64,000 bases of DNA from JABDKH01 sp963768565 (lineage in GTDB: Bacteria > Bacteroidota > Rhodothermia > Rhodothermales > JABDKH01). Positions 46,056 to 56,300 of the stretch are shown here, piece after piece (within the stretch, counting starts at the first letter, position 1; every line of letters starts with the position of its first letter). The notes beneath the pieces were generated by a model. That model saw only the letters and a program-made list of their open reading frames with translations, was not told where the DNA came from and ran no database searches. Location: the NCBI GenBank assembly GCA_963768565.1, contig CAVYIO010000015.1:1-64000 (forward strand), given 5' to 3'. A program made the translations under genes and the position numbers.

Positions 46056-49008
46056 CACTTCGCCAGGATCATTGCCCGGGACCGGACAAACGGTCCGGCT
46101 CGCAGCCGATACAGGTACAGTCCACTGGCGAGATGGTCCGCCTTCCATCGCGCCCGGTGTTTGCCCGCCGGGAGCTGGCCATCGACGAGTGTCGCGACCC
46201 GCCGTCCGAGCGTATCGAAGATCTCGAGTGACACCTCTTGAGACCGAGGTAAATCAAACCGGATCGTGGTCTCCGGGTTGAAGGGATTCGGATAGTTGGG
46301 ATGCAGGGCGAAGCGGTCGGGTATTCCCTCCTCCTCGGTGCCCGTGATCGTCGGGACGGTGAATGACCAGACATGCGACCAGTCGGATGTGCCGTTGGCG
46401 TTCGTCAGATTGCCACGCCAGAAGTAGGTCCCGGCGCTCGGAAGCGAGGACACGGTCGATCCTGCGCGATCGATAACAATCGTTCTCGAAGTTCGGATCA
46501 GCGGCGACCTGAACGTTCGAGACGCCGCCGTTCCACCACAGTCTGATGGGGAGCGTCAGTCCGGTGGCTCCGTCTCTTGGAGCGGACTGGATGGGCGGTG
46601 CCGGCGGGATCCTGTCCAGCGTGTAGAAGCGCACGACCACGCCGAACGCCGGATGCGGCGGGTCGGAGTCGGGATCACCGAAGAAGACGGTCCGCTGCAG
46701 CGTTCGTCCGCGGCGGAAGTCTAGATGCGGTCTTCGATCGCGCCATCGGTCAGGTCGTAGACGTTCGGACAGCCATTAGGATCGGCCTCGACGAGGGGTT
46801 GTACGGCGGACTTCCCAGTCCTGGTACGTGCCCGTGGGATATAAGGCGTAGACACGTTGCGTCGATCCCGGATAACCCTCGAAGGGGCTCCCAGGACTCG
46901 CGTCGTATTTCCACTCGCACACGTTGCGGTCACCGGCAAAGAGAATCGGGATCAATCGAACATCATCGGACGGGTCATTCGGATTGATGTTCGTCCCGGT
47001 GTAGGTGCGTCCGATGTCCCAGACCTCGAAGGGGACCCGGATCACCGTCCCGTCTGTGAAAGCGTGATAAGCGAGGGATCCCCGTTCCGTGAACCGGATC
47101 TCGAAGTCGTTGGGAGAGAACCGTCCAAGGGTCGACTCGGAGCCGGTACCTTCGTGCCACATGATGTAGTCGCCGCTGCCATTTTCGGAGCCATAGACGT
47201 GGTTGCCGCCGACCTCGTCGCAACCAAAGGTGGACCCGCGTTCGCACCGCAGGCATAGGCGTCCGTCGGTCCGTCGACCTCGACGAACATGTACTCGTCA
47301 TCGATCACGACGGGGCCGCTCTGGCCGGAGTACAGAGAGTCGGCGCCCAGCGTGAATCGCCAGGCATCCGACCATGGACCCTCCCCGGCGGAATTCACGG
47401 CGCGAACCCTCCACCAGAGTGTGGAGCCGGGTGCCAGCTCACGCGGCGATTCGAGCGTGACCTCGAACCGGTGCGTCAGAGTCGACGCGACAAAGTCATC
47501 AAACTCCGGATCGGCGGCGACCTGCCAGATGAAACGCGAGGCTTCCGGGACCTGGCCCCACCTCAAGTGTGACGTTCTCCGGCTGGTCCGTCCGCACCGT
47601 CATCCGGCGCGAGCTAGCACGGGCGCTGTTGTGGAGCCTGGAGATCCGGGACGTCGAATCCGGAGTCAAAGATGGCCTGGATCCGATCGGAGTCGCGCTT
47701 GAGTTCTTGCACGGAGTCGAGTCGGTCGTTCCCGCGTGACCAGATGATGGCCAGCCAGATCTCCTCGGTGTCGCCGGGCTCCATGCTGAAGGGGCCGGTG
47801 GAGGAAAGGAAACGACGATCTGCAGGAGGGAATCTCGTGCCCTGTCCGTCGACGTTGTCTTCGCTCCAGAAGGCCGGTGGGTCGCCAGGGAAGAAGAATC
47901 GAGTCGGGGTGTCCGGAGAATCCCAGGCCGGATGCCGCCATATGTTACCGGCGTACCGTCTTGCCAACGCCCCTGTAGGTAAAAGTAGTACACCTCGGCC
48001 CAATGCCGGATTACTCGGTAATGGAGTTGTCCAACAGGATTCATGAACGTTGTCATGGACTGGGTTTCTCCCGACTCGTCGATGGCACCGTCGTAGTCAT
48101 TGTCCAGGCCGTCCGCGTCAGCCAGAGGACCCTTCAGGATGTCGTAGCCGAGCGCAGGGGGCGGGAAGCCATAGCCGAGAGACCCTCCGTCGAAGTCATC
48201 ACCGTTGTAGACATAGCCGATTCCGCGTAACGAGTCGCTGCCGATATAGTCGTCGCCCGCGTCGCCCAGGTCCGGATCGGCCCAGAATCCGAAGTACATC
48301 TCTCAATAGCGAGCGGCGCCCTTATAGACGAGATCGTACCGGTAGAACGTCGTATTGCCGATCACGTCGTCTCGCTCGAAGGCGAACGCGGAGACATGGA
48401 CCTCGAGTCCCATGGGCGGCGCCTCGGAGGTCAGGTGTAGATTGCCTGCATCGTTCATCACCCACCAGGCCATCTGGTCGCCGAGGATATCTGGCCGATC
48501 GCCGGCCGCGAGGTCGTAGTTATCCGGATTGCCGTCTCCGTCAACAACCGGCGCGCCGAGCTCCCACGGCCACTCGGCGAGATCAGTTGCTGCGCTACCG
48601 GCTTGATCGTAGCGCCTGAGGTCTTCGCGCGAGACGAGATAGATGCGGTCGTAGGCGGAGCAGTCGGCCGGTGGGTTGCCGTTCTCATCGAGCGGTCCCG
48701 GCCAGAACTCCCAGTCGGAGTAGGTAGCGGCCGCCATCCGGAGTTCGTCGTCGACGAGCCCGCCCGATCCAGAGTCCGGAGGCGAAGATGGCGTTGGAGC
48801 CGCTGCCCTTCGGGACTTCGTACACGGGGGGCCCGCCGTTCCAGAACAGCCCGCCGGTGTTGTACATCCGAGCCCGGACGTTTCCGACATCGAGATCGGC
48901 TGTTGCCGAGCCGAGGTTGCAGTCGCCGGTCGTCTGGGCAGTGGCCGACATCGTCAAGCCGGCAGCAAGAGCAGCAAGCAGAAGAGTAGTAGCGCGACCC
49001 ATAGGCAT
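46055..49008 (-). pseudogene. Secreted T9SS-sorted protein, paralog B with FN3-like domains (many frameshifts)
   Basis: Start ATG at 49008, signal peptide AAGLTMSATAQTTG, then VGNVRARMYNTGGLFWNGGP, DPDLGDAGDDYIGSDSLRGI, DNDYDGAIDESGETQ and MEPGDTEEIWLAIIWSRGND, parallel to paralog A. It is longer than A: two fibronectin/Ig-like domains (RFIWQVAADPEFDDFVAST with TLWWRVRAVNSAGEGPWSDA; NVQVAADPNFEN with GTYFWRGNLTNANGTSDWSH) precede a canonical T9SS domain (LHPNYPNPFNPETTIRF, SLEIFDTLGRRVATLV). The coding pieces lie in all three frames, with at least six changes, so it is the most damaged locus in the window. Confidence 0.75.
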
Positions 49009-49147
49009 GTCCAAAGGTTTCGGGGTCGAACCTCTAAGACATAAGGTAGCCCGGTCGCCGCACCACACAAGCCGTGCGGCTCGAAATGACCGTCAAGAGA
49101 AGCGAACGGCACGTGGGGCCGTTCGATCGGAGATATCTCCGGCCGTC

Positions 49148-49972
49148 CTACCGCCCGAGATGCGTATCCAGAAAGGCGTCGATGCGCTCGGCGTACAGAT
49201 CTCCCGTCGCGATGAATCCGTTGTTATGCCCGCCCTTCATCTCGAAGAACTCCTTGTTGCCGCGTGCCGCACGAAACAACTCTTCGCCATGCGAAAACGG
49301 TACGATCTCGTCGGTCGGACTGTGGATTACCATGAGCGCACCGGTCTGCATCGAGTGAACGCGCGACAGGCTGTCGAACTTGTCGTTGAGCAATAATTGA
49401 ACCGGCACAAACGGGTAATGATGGAAGATCAGATCGTGAACCGACGTGAACGCGGACTCCAGTATCACCGCACGAGAATTGTGCCGTGCCGCCAGCCATG
49501 TAGCGACGCCGCCGCCGAGTGATCTTCCGAAAATCACGATCTTCATCGGATCGATACCGCGCGTTCCGGTGAGATACCGCCACGCACTTTCGCTGTCTTC
49601 GTAGAGTCCGTTCTCGGTCGAGGTGCCGCTGCTCTGGCCGTACCCGCGGTAATCAAAAATGAAGACGCTGAGCCCCAGGCTGTTGAAGATCTTCAACGAC
49701 TCGATCCGGTCGGACATGTTGCCGGCGTTCCCGTGGAGGAAGAGCATGACGCCGCGCTCGCGCTGGGCCGGGAGCCACCAGCCAAAGAGAGTCTCACCAT
49801 CGGATGTGTTGAACGACACGGGCTCGAAGACGAGTCCGTGGTGCCCCGGGGTGGTCTCCAGGTGCTCCTTGGGGTGGTACATCAGGCGCTCCTGAAGGAC
49901 ATACACGACCCCTACGAACGCTACGTAGAGAATGACGAGCGCAAAAAACGTGACAAGGGTGGTCTTCAGCAC
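49148..49972 (-). CDS. Alpha/beta hydrolase (BEM46/ABHD13-like), membrane-anchored
   Basis: 274 residues. An N-terminal TM helix (LVTFFALVILYVAFVGVVYV) precedes an alpha/beta hydrolase fold: LFLHGNAGNMSDRIESLKIF (oxyanion HGN), FDYRGYGQSSG, the nucleophile elbow GRSLGGGVATWLA (Ser), HSPTDEIVPFSHGEELF (Asp) and GGHNNGF (His). Such proteins act as serine esterases or peptidases of unknown substrate. Confidence 0.9.
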   Translation of the reverse strand: MLKTTLVTFFALVILYVAFVGVVYVLQERLMYHPKEHLETTPGHHGLVFEPVSFNTSDGETLFGWWLPAQRERGVMLFLHGNAGNMSDRIESLKIFNSLGLSVFIFDYRGYGQSSGTSTENGLYEDSESAWRYLTGTRGIDPMKIVIFGRSLGGGVATWLAARHNSRAVILESAFTSVHDLIFHHYPFVPVQLLLNDKFDSLSRVHSMQTGALMVIHSPTDEIVPFSHGEELFRAARGNKEFFEMKGGHNNGFIATGDLYAERIDAFLDTHLGR

Positions 49973-50215
49973 GGAAACTCGGGTTTGCGGCCCCTGGGTG
50001 AGGCGGTGGGTAAACCCCGGATACTACTTACTGATGAACGCCCGGACATGGGCCGGGTTGCGGTATTGGTATCGGCGGGAGTACGGGCAGACTTGAGACA
50101 GGGTTTTTGTGAAGTTGAAGGGGATCGGAGGCGGGTGGCCGGGTCGCGACGATGGGAGTTGGCAGCCCTGTGTGCTAGCTTATCCGCGTGTTTCCAGGTG
50201 ATCCCGGTGACGGCC

Positions 50216-50890
50216 ATGAAAATTGCTGATAGCACGCGTCTATCATTGGCGCTCTCCATGGTGTTCGGTCTGGCGATGATCGCGCCGGCATACGGCCAGT
50301 ACTGCGGAGTTGAGGGTGTCGGCGGATCCTATCTCAATGCGCGATACGGATTCGAAATCCAGTACGCGGGCGGTTGGCACCGGCTGCACGTCGGCCCGAG
50401 GGAAGACTCGTTTCAGTGGACCTGCCGGGATACGCTGGTGGTGGACGGGACGGTGCTGGATCTTGAGTATGTGGAGTTTTCCGGAGAGAAGACGCATGCA
50501 GACTCGCTATGGAAGGCCGTCACCCATAAGGCGACACTCTTCTGTGGCGCCGACGGTGTGGACGGGGGATCGCACTGCGAGGGCCCGGAGGATGTAGAGT
50601 CGTTTACTTCCCGTGCCGGCGTGCCCGTCTTGAAATTCTATCAGACGTTCATCTACGAGCATTACGCGGACGACGAGCCCACGGAGAAGCATCGCGTGGG
50701 CCCCTACTTCGCGATCGACATCTCGCAGCAGGGGGCGACCCGGGCGTTGCTCCTGACGTCGGAGATGCACAGGGAAGCGTCGGATAGATACGCGGCATTT
50801 GTGGAGGGGATGGTGCAGTCGGTCCAGGTGGTTGACTCGCCGTATCTGAAGAAGAAGCGGCGCCCCATTGTTGTGCCACTGAGGAGATAG
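50216..50890 (+). CDS. Hypothetical secreted protein
   Basis: 224 residues from the ATG at 50216 (MKIADSTRLSLALSMVFGLA); a longer frame opens upstream, but only this start gives a signal peptide (cleavage after APAYG). The mature part (YLNARYGFEIQYAGGWHRLH, FQWTCRDTLVVDGTVLDLEY, YFAIDISQQGATRALLLTSE, YAAFVEGMVQSVQVVDSP) resembles PsbP/MOG1-like folds that start with a Y-GF-I-YP motif, but I do not recognise it with certainty. It has four Cys. The 243-base gap before it shows no gene. Confidence 0.6.
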   Translation: MKIADSTRLSLALSMVFGLAMIAPAYGQYCGVEGVGGSYLNARYGFEIQYAGGWHRLHVGPREDSFQWTCRDTLVVDGTVLDLEYVEFSGEKTHADSLWKAVTHKATLFCGADGVDGGSHCEGPEDVESFTSRAGVPVLKFYQTFIYEHYADDEPTEKHRVGPYFAIDISQQGATRALLLTSEMHREASDRYAAFVEGMVQSVQVVDSPYLKKKRRPIVVPLRR

Positions 50891-50924
50891 GGCGGCTGGA
50901 TGGCGCGCCGTCGCATTCACTCGT

Positions 50925-51270
50925 CTTTGCGAGCGAGTGTCCGCGAGCGTGGCAATCCTGGACGGTGAGTCTGTCCGGGGCGATCAAGATTGCTCGTTCG
51001 GAGCCGACGGCTCTTCGTGGCAATGACGCCGAAAGCGGTTGCGCAGCAATGCTGTCCGGATGCGGTCCTGGCGGCGCACACCCGCTCACCGTCATCCCGG
51101 CCCTGGAGCCGGGATCCATGCAACGATGAGGCTTTGCAGGCACCCGGCTGGATGGCCGCCTGCGCGGCCATGACGGGCGAGGATGAGTTACTCGTCTTCG
51201 TCTTTGCGAGGCCGCACCGGCCAGCCACACATCTCGTCATCCCGAACGCAGTGAGGGATCTGTGGCCGGG
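50925..51270. repeat. REP-like repeats, both families
   Basis: Intergenic, no gene. One copy of the first family faces its inverted partner (CGTCTTTGCGAGCG...GTGGCAATCC, then AAGATTGCTC...GTGGCAATGACG, 50925-51030). Later come GTCATCCCGGCCCTGGAGCC-GGGAT (51090) and GTCATCCCGAACGCAGTGAG-GGATCT (51237) of the second family, and another CGTCTTTGCGAGGC (51198). Confidence 0.7.
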
Positions 51271-51331
51271 GCAGCGCCGCTGGTTGACGGAGATTCGAGA
51301 GGTTTTCTAGTCAGTCAGACAAAAACAGTCA

Positions 51332-51360
51332 TTGCTATACACATATGTTTAACATATAAT
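51332..51360 (+). promoter_or_regulatory. Promoter with overlapping palindrome upstream of imuB (candidate SOS operator)
   Basis: TTGCTA (51332-51337), a 17-base spacer and TATAAT (51355-51360) form a near-ideal promoter 37 bases before the imuB ATG. The perfect inverted repeat ATATGTTTAACATAT (51343-51357) fills the spacer and overlaps the -10 box, the position of a repressor operator. Mutasome genes are LexA-controlled elsewhere, so LexA is the natural candidate, but the binding motif in this lineage is not known to me. Confidence 0.6.
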
Positions 51361-51396
51361 CATAGTTCATTTTGACTCTTCTTCCATGGGCAGCTC

Positions 51397-52560
51397 ATGC
51401 AGATAGGCAGTCTGTTTATCCCTTCGTTCCCCGCATGGGCGTTTCTACAGGCCGAGGGCAGTGGGGCGCCTCTGGCCGTGATCGCCTCGGGCCGGGTGAT
51501 CGCCGCCTGCCGTGCGAGTCGCCGCAGCGGCATCGAACCGGGGATGAGCGGCGAGCGGGTAAAATCGCTCTGCCCGGACGTCCGGCTGCGCATTCGCAGT
51601 GCCGAACTCGAAGCGGCGGCATGGGAAGAGGTCGTCCACTCGGTAAACGGGATCACGCCGTTCATCGAAAAGTCGCGGCCGCCGCTCCTGTACTTCAGGC
51701 CGGATGATCTGCCGGTTGCCCGCGCATTGACAGAAACACTCTCTGTGCACGGAGGCGTGGCGCCGCACCGGGCAGCGGCTCAGCTTGCAGCCCTGCGCGC
51801 AGCTCCGGGAAACATGCTCGTCGTGTCGCCCCGGAATCTTGACGGATTTCTCGATCGGTTCGCCGTCGAACGGATTGCAGAGATCGGCTTCGAAGAGGAC
51901 ACCGTTGAACTGCTGCACCATTTCGGTTACGCCACACTCGGAGCGGTAAAGAAACTTTCGCTTCGCCATCTCAAGGCGCAGTTTGGCGACGACGGGGATC
52001 GACTCTTCAAGATGCTCCATCCGGGAACGGAGCCTCCGATACCGCTCTTCCGGGAATCGCGCGTCATCCGGCAGGGCTACGAATTTGATGACCCCTGCCG
52101 GGAGCCACGAGAGATTCTTCCGGTGCTCGAATATCTGGTCTGCCAGGCAGCTGAAATCCTCCGGCCTGAGTATTGCCAGCGACTGCGCCTGGTAGCAAAA
52201 GGTTATCGGAACAGGGCGAACGCGACAGCCTTTCGCATTCTGCCCGAGCCGATCGGCAACCTGCCCGGTCTGTTGCGCGCCGCGGTGCGCCTGCTCCATG
52301 CAGTGCTGTCGCCCGGTCTGGAGGTGGAGTCCCTGGCGCTGGAGCTGGGGGCTCTCCGGCATATGAAGTCCGCGCAGGTGCCGCTTTTCAAGGAACGCCC
52401 CTCGGTCTTCACGGCCGTGAGGGCCGTGCACCGGCGCTTTCCGGAGATGGTGCAGCGGGCCGTCGTGCAACCGGACGTACTGTTTTCGGAGGATGAGATG
52501 CGGCTTGATCCCTTCCCGGAGAAGGAGCCGCCTCGAAGAAAGAGGAAGAGGCCCCGATGA
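51397..52560 (+). CDS. imuB: ImuB-like Y-family polymerase homolog (mutasome)
   Basis: 387 residues, shorter than typical ImuB (about 450-500). It starts MQIGSLFIPSFPAWAFLQAE and shows a Y-family layout: PLAVIASGRVIAACRASRRS, GIEPGMSGERVKSLCPDVRL, a thumb-like segment (LGAVKKLSLRHLKAQFGDDG) and a little-finger region (RLRLVAKGYRNRANATAFRI). The catalytic acidic pairs of active polymerases are not evident (e.g. PPLLYFRPDD lacks the SIDE motif), as is usual for ImuB, a non-catalytic clamp-binding adapter. It is followed by DUF6504 and dnaE2; no imuA is seen upstream. Confidence 0.85.
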   Translation: MQIGSLFIPSFPAWAFLQAEGSGAPLAVIASGRVIAACRASRRSGIEPGMSGERVKSLCPDVRLRIRSAELEAAAWEEVVHSVNGITPFIEKSRPPLLYFRPDDLPVARALTETLSVHGGVAPHRAAAQLAALRAAPGNMLVVSPRNLDGFLDRFAVERIAEIGFEEDTVELLHHFGYATLGAVKKLSLRHLKAQFGDDGDRLFKMLHPGTEPPIPLFRESRVIRQGYEFDDPCREPREILPVLEYLVCQAAEILRPEYCQRLRLVAKGYRNRANATAFRILPEPIGNLPGLLRAAVRLLHAVLSPGLEVESLALELGALRHMKSAQVPLFKERPSVFTAVRAVHRRFPEMVQRAVVQPDVLFSEDEMRLDPFPEKEPPRRKRKRPR

Positions 52561-52566
52561 TCGATC

Positions 52567-52806
52567 ATGAAACGGATCGAAGAGGCGGTCGAGGTGGAGG
52601 ATCGGAAAGGGTGGCCGGTGCGGATACAGCGTGGCACCCGCATCTACCGTGTTCAGAAGTTGGTGGACGTGTGGGTCGTGCAGGGCCACTGGTGGCTCGA
52701 GGAAGAAAAGCGCGTGTACTTCCGCGTGCTTACGGATAAAGGGGTAATGGATGTGTATCGGCGGGACAAAAACGGAGAATGGGTGATGGCAAAACTGGCG
52801 GATTGA
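52567..52806 (+). CDS. DUF6504 family protein (mutasome-associated)
   Basis: 79 residues, MKRIEEAVEVEDRKGWPVRI, QRGTRIYRVQKLVDVWVVQG, HWWLEEEKRVYFRVLTDKGV, ending in MDVYRRDKNGEWVMAKLAD. It is a small beta-rich protein starting six bases after imuB, so translationally coupled. Short proteins of this type accompany imuB-dnaE2 in many bacteria; it could be a structural accessory of the mutasome. Function not shown as far as I know. Confidence 0.75.
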   Translation: MKRIEEAVEVEDRKGWPVRIQRGTRIYRVQKLVDVWVVQGHWWLEEEKRVYFRVLTDKGVMDVYRRDKNGEWVMAKLAD

Positions 52807-52814
52807 CGCTGAGC

Positions 52815-53310
52815 TTGCTCAGCGTCATCCCGAACACGGTGAGGGATCTCTTGTGGTTGGCAGGAGGTTAACCCCCTCGTCTTTGCGAGGCGGCGAAGCC
52901 GCCGCGGCAATCTTAAACGGTAAGTGTTGCCTCGGCGCCCGGATTGCTTCTTCGGAGCTATGGCTCCTCATCGCAATGACGAAGGATTATCCAAACCGTC
53001 TTTGCGAGGCGGCGAAGCCGCCGCGGCAATCCGAGACGGTGAGGTTACTCGGGCGACCAAGATTGCTTCTTCGGAGCTAGGGCTCCTCATCGCAATGACG
53101 AAGGGTTATCCAAACCGTCTTTGCGAGGCGGCGAAGCCGCCGCGGCAATCTTAAACGGTGAGCATTGCCTCGGCGCCCGGATTGCTTCTTCGGAGCTATG
53201 GCTCCTCATCGCAATGACGAAGGATTATCCAAACCGTCTTTGCGAGGCGGCGAAGCCGCCGCGGCAATCTTAAACGGTAAGTCTGTCTGAGCGCCCGGAT
53301 CGCTTCGGTC
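52815..53310. repeat. REP-like tandem array, exact 119-bp period
   Basis: Starts with one second-family copy (GTCATCCCGAACACGGTGAG-GGATCT, 52825). CGTCTTTGCGAGGCGGCGAA then begins at 52878, 52997, 53116 and 53235, giving spacings of 119, 119 and 119. Each unit pairs GCGAGGCGGCGAAGCCGCCG-CGGCAATC with the inverted half GATTGCTTCTTCGGAGC...CTCCTCATCGCAATGACG. No gene lies here; the array separates DUF6504 from dnaE2. Confidence 0.9.
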
Positions 53311-53334
53311 TGCCCGCGATGACACAATATCAAC

Positions 53335-56300
53335 ATGTTTACACACCTTCACACGCGCAGCTGGTTCTCCTTCCTCGCCGGCGGCTCGTCACCGGAGGCG
53401 CTCGCCGTCATGGCCGCCACCCGCGGAATGAAGGCCCTCGCGCTCACCGACTTCGGAGGCGTCTACGGCGTCGTCCGGTTGCAGCGAGCCTGCCGCGAGC
53501 ATGGCATCAAGTCGATCTTCGGCGCCGAGGTCCCCGTCGACGGCTCGCCGCTTGTATTGCTCGCCGCCAACTCGAAAGGCTACACCAACCTGTGCAAGCT
53601 GCTCACCCATGCCCATCACCGCGAGCGCCTCAAGCCCGACGCTACGTTCGAGGAATTAGTCGAACACGCTAACGGCCTCCACTGCCTCACCGGTGCTCGT
53701 GGCAGCCGCCTCTGGACCCTGGTCGACGGCGGCCGCATGGAAGACGCGCAGGTGTGGGTGCAACAGCTCCAGCAGGTGTTTCGCTACAGACTGTCGATTG
53801 AAGTAGCCCACCATCTCCATCCCGGAGACACCCGCCGCATCCACCGCTTGCACGATCTCTCCGAGATCACCTACGTGCCGCTCGTCGCTACTGGCGACGT
53901 CCGCTATGCCATCCCCGAAGACTATCGCCGCTACGATCTCGCGACGTGCATCCGCCTCGGCATCAGCGTCTTCGAACCCCACCCCGAGCGGCCACGAAAC
54001 GCAGAGGCCTATCTGAAATCAGAATCCGCCCTCCGCAAACTCATACCGTACCCTGCCGCCTTTGATCGTGCAGAAGAAATAGCTGAAGAATGCAGCGTCG
54101 ACCTGCTACCCGGGTACATCACGCCGCCCGCTGCGAGCATACCGCCACGTTATACCGCCGAGAAATATCTCCACACAAAGTGCCACGAGGCGCTCCCGCG
54201 ACGGTACGCCGGCACCGCCCGCTCCCGCGCTCGCGCACAGCTCGAGAAAGAACTCGCCGTGATCGGCCAGCTGGATCTGGAAGAATTCTTCCTGGTCGTC
54301 CGCGAAATCACGGAAGAATCGCGCCGCCGGGGAATCCGCTGCGCCGGACGCGGCTCGGCCGCCAACTCCATCGTTGCCTACTTGCTCGGCATCACGGCCG
54401 TCGACCCGATCGAAAACAAACTCCTTTTCGAGCGCTTCCTGCACGCCGGCCGCAAAGGCACACCCGATATCGACGTCGACTTCGACTCCGACCGTCGCGA
54501 CGAGATCATCGCGTGGATGATCGAGCGATTCGGTATCGAACAGACCGCCATGACAGCTACGCTCATCACGTATCGCATCCGCTCGGCTGTGCGCGATACC
54601 GCCAAAGCACTCGGGTGGCCGATGGAACAGGTCAACCGCATCGGCAAGACCGTCCCGCCCTACGGCGGAAGCCACAAAGTCAGCGACTACCGCGTGCGGC
54701 TCGAGCAGGTGATCGGTCCATCTCCACTATTCGACGTACTCATCAACATGGCCGAAGGTCTGTACGGCTGCCCGCGCCATCTCGGACTCCATTCGGGCGG
54801 CATGGTGCTGTCGCGCAAATCCCTCTTCAACTTCACTCCGATCCAGACATCCGCGAACGGAGTCATGATGGTCACCTTCGACAAGGATGATGTTGAAGCT
54901 CTCGGCCTTGTCAAGTTCGACGTGCTCGGTCTTCGCATGCTGGCCGCACTCAGCGAAGCCGTTGAGCTGGTTCACCGCCACATCTCTCCGGATCTCGACA
55001 TCGATGAGATTCCACTGGACGACATTCCCACCTACAACATGATTCGTGCGAGCAAAACACTCGGTGTGTTCCAGATCGAATCGCAGGGCCAGCTCCACTT
55101 GCTCGCGCAGCATCAGCCGGAGAACTTTCGCGACCTGATCAACGAGATCGCGCTCTTCCGCCCGGGCCCATTGCAGAGCGGCATGGTTCATCCATTCGTC
55201 CGCCGCCGTCGCGGACTCGAACCGGTCGAGTATCTGCATCCGAGTCTGGAGCCGGTTCTCGAAGACACCTACGGCGTTATCGTATACCAGGAACAGGTGC
55301 TGGAGGTCGCTCATCACTTTGCGGGGATGTCGCTGGAAGAAGCCGACGAGTTCCGCCGCCTAATGTCGAAGTTTCGCGACCCGGGGGAGATGGAAAACAT
55401 GCGCGGTCGAGTTTGTCGCCGGCGCAATGAATCGGGGCGTGTCCGAACTCCATCGCCAACCAGGTATTCGACAACGTCTCCAACTTCGTGGGATTCGGCT
55501 TCTGCCGGAGTCACGCGGCGGCGTTTGCAAAAACCGTCTACCAGTCCGCCTACATGAAGCGTCATTACACGGCCGCGTTCATGGCCGCGTTCATGCAACA
55601 CCGCCCGGGGTTTTACACACTCATGACGATCGAGGAGGAGACGCGGCGCTTCGGGGTGTCCGTGCTGCCGCCCGACATCAATCGATCCTGTTTTCGATAT
55701 GATCTCGAAAAAACCGATGAAGGCCGCCTGGCCATCCGGAAGTCGCTGGTGTCGGTGACAAGTGTATCGGAAGATGCCGGTCGCATCATCATATGGGAAC
55801 GGCTCGGGGGTGCGTTTACAAGTGTGGAAGATCTCTATCGGCGTGTTCCGCTGGAGATCGACGCATTCCGCAATCTCGCACGATCCGGTGCTCTCGATAG
55901 CCTCGCCGGATCCAGCCGCCGCGCCCTGTGGGAGGTCGGGCTTCTGGCACGCCGCAATGGTACACCCGGCGCCGAACCGGTACTTACGCTGTTCGAGATG
56001 CGGGCGGTGGAGGAAATAGATATCCCGGACCTGTCGGATCTAACCACACCCGAGCGCCTGAGCTGGGACTACCAGACGCACGATGCCGCCCGCTCGCATC
56101 CGATGGCACTCGTTCGCCGAACCCTCAACGAGCTCGAGGTGCGTACCATCGAGACGTGCTACCGTCTGGGGCGCTACCTCGACGTCGGCACCGGGGCGAC
56201 TTCAACAGTCATTACCATCGCCGGCCTGGCGATTCTGCGTCAGCGGCCGCCCACCGCGAAGGGCGTGCTCTTCCTCACACTCGAAGACGAAACCGGCTTC

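Noticed and set aside
51445..52689. 414-residue minus-strand frame
   Set aside because: Antisense to imuB and DUF6504; His/Arg/Pro-rich composition typical of a shadow frame.
52878..53300. CRISPR array (regularly spaced repeats)
   Set aside because: The whole 119-base unit is repeated, including the parts that would be spacers, and each unit holds facing palindromes; no cas gene is near. It is a REP-like tandem array.
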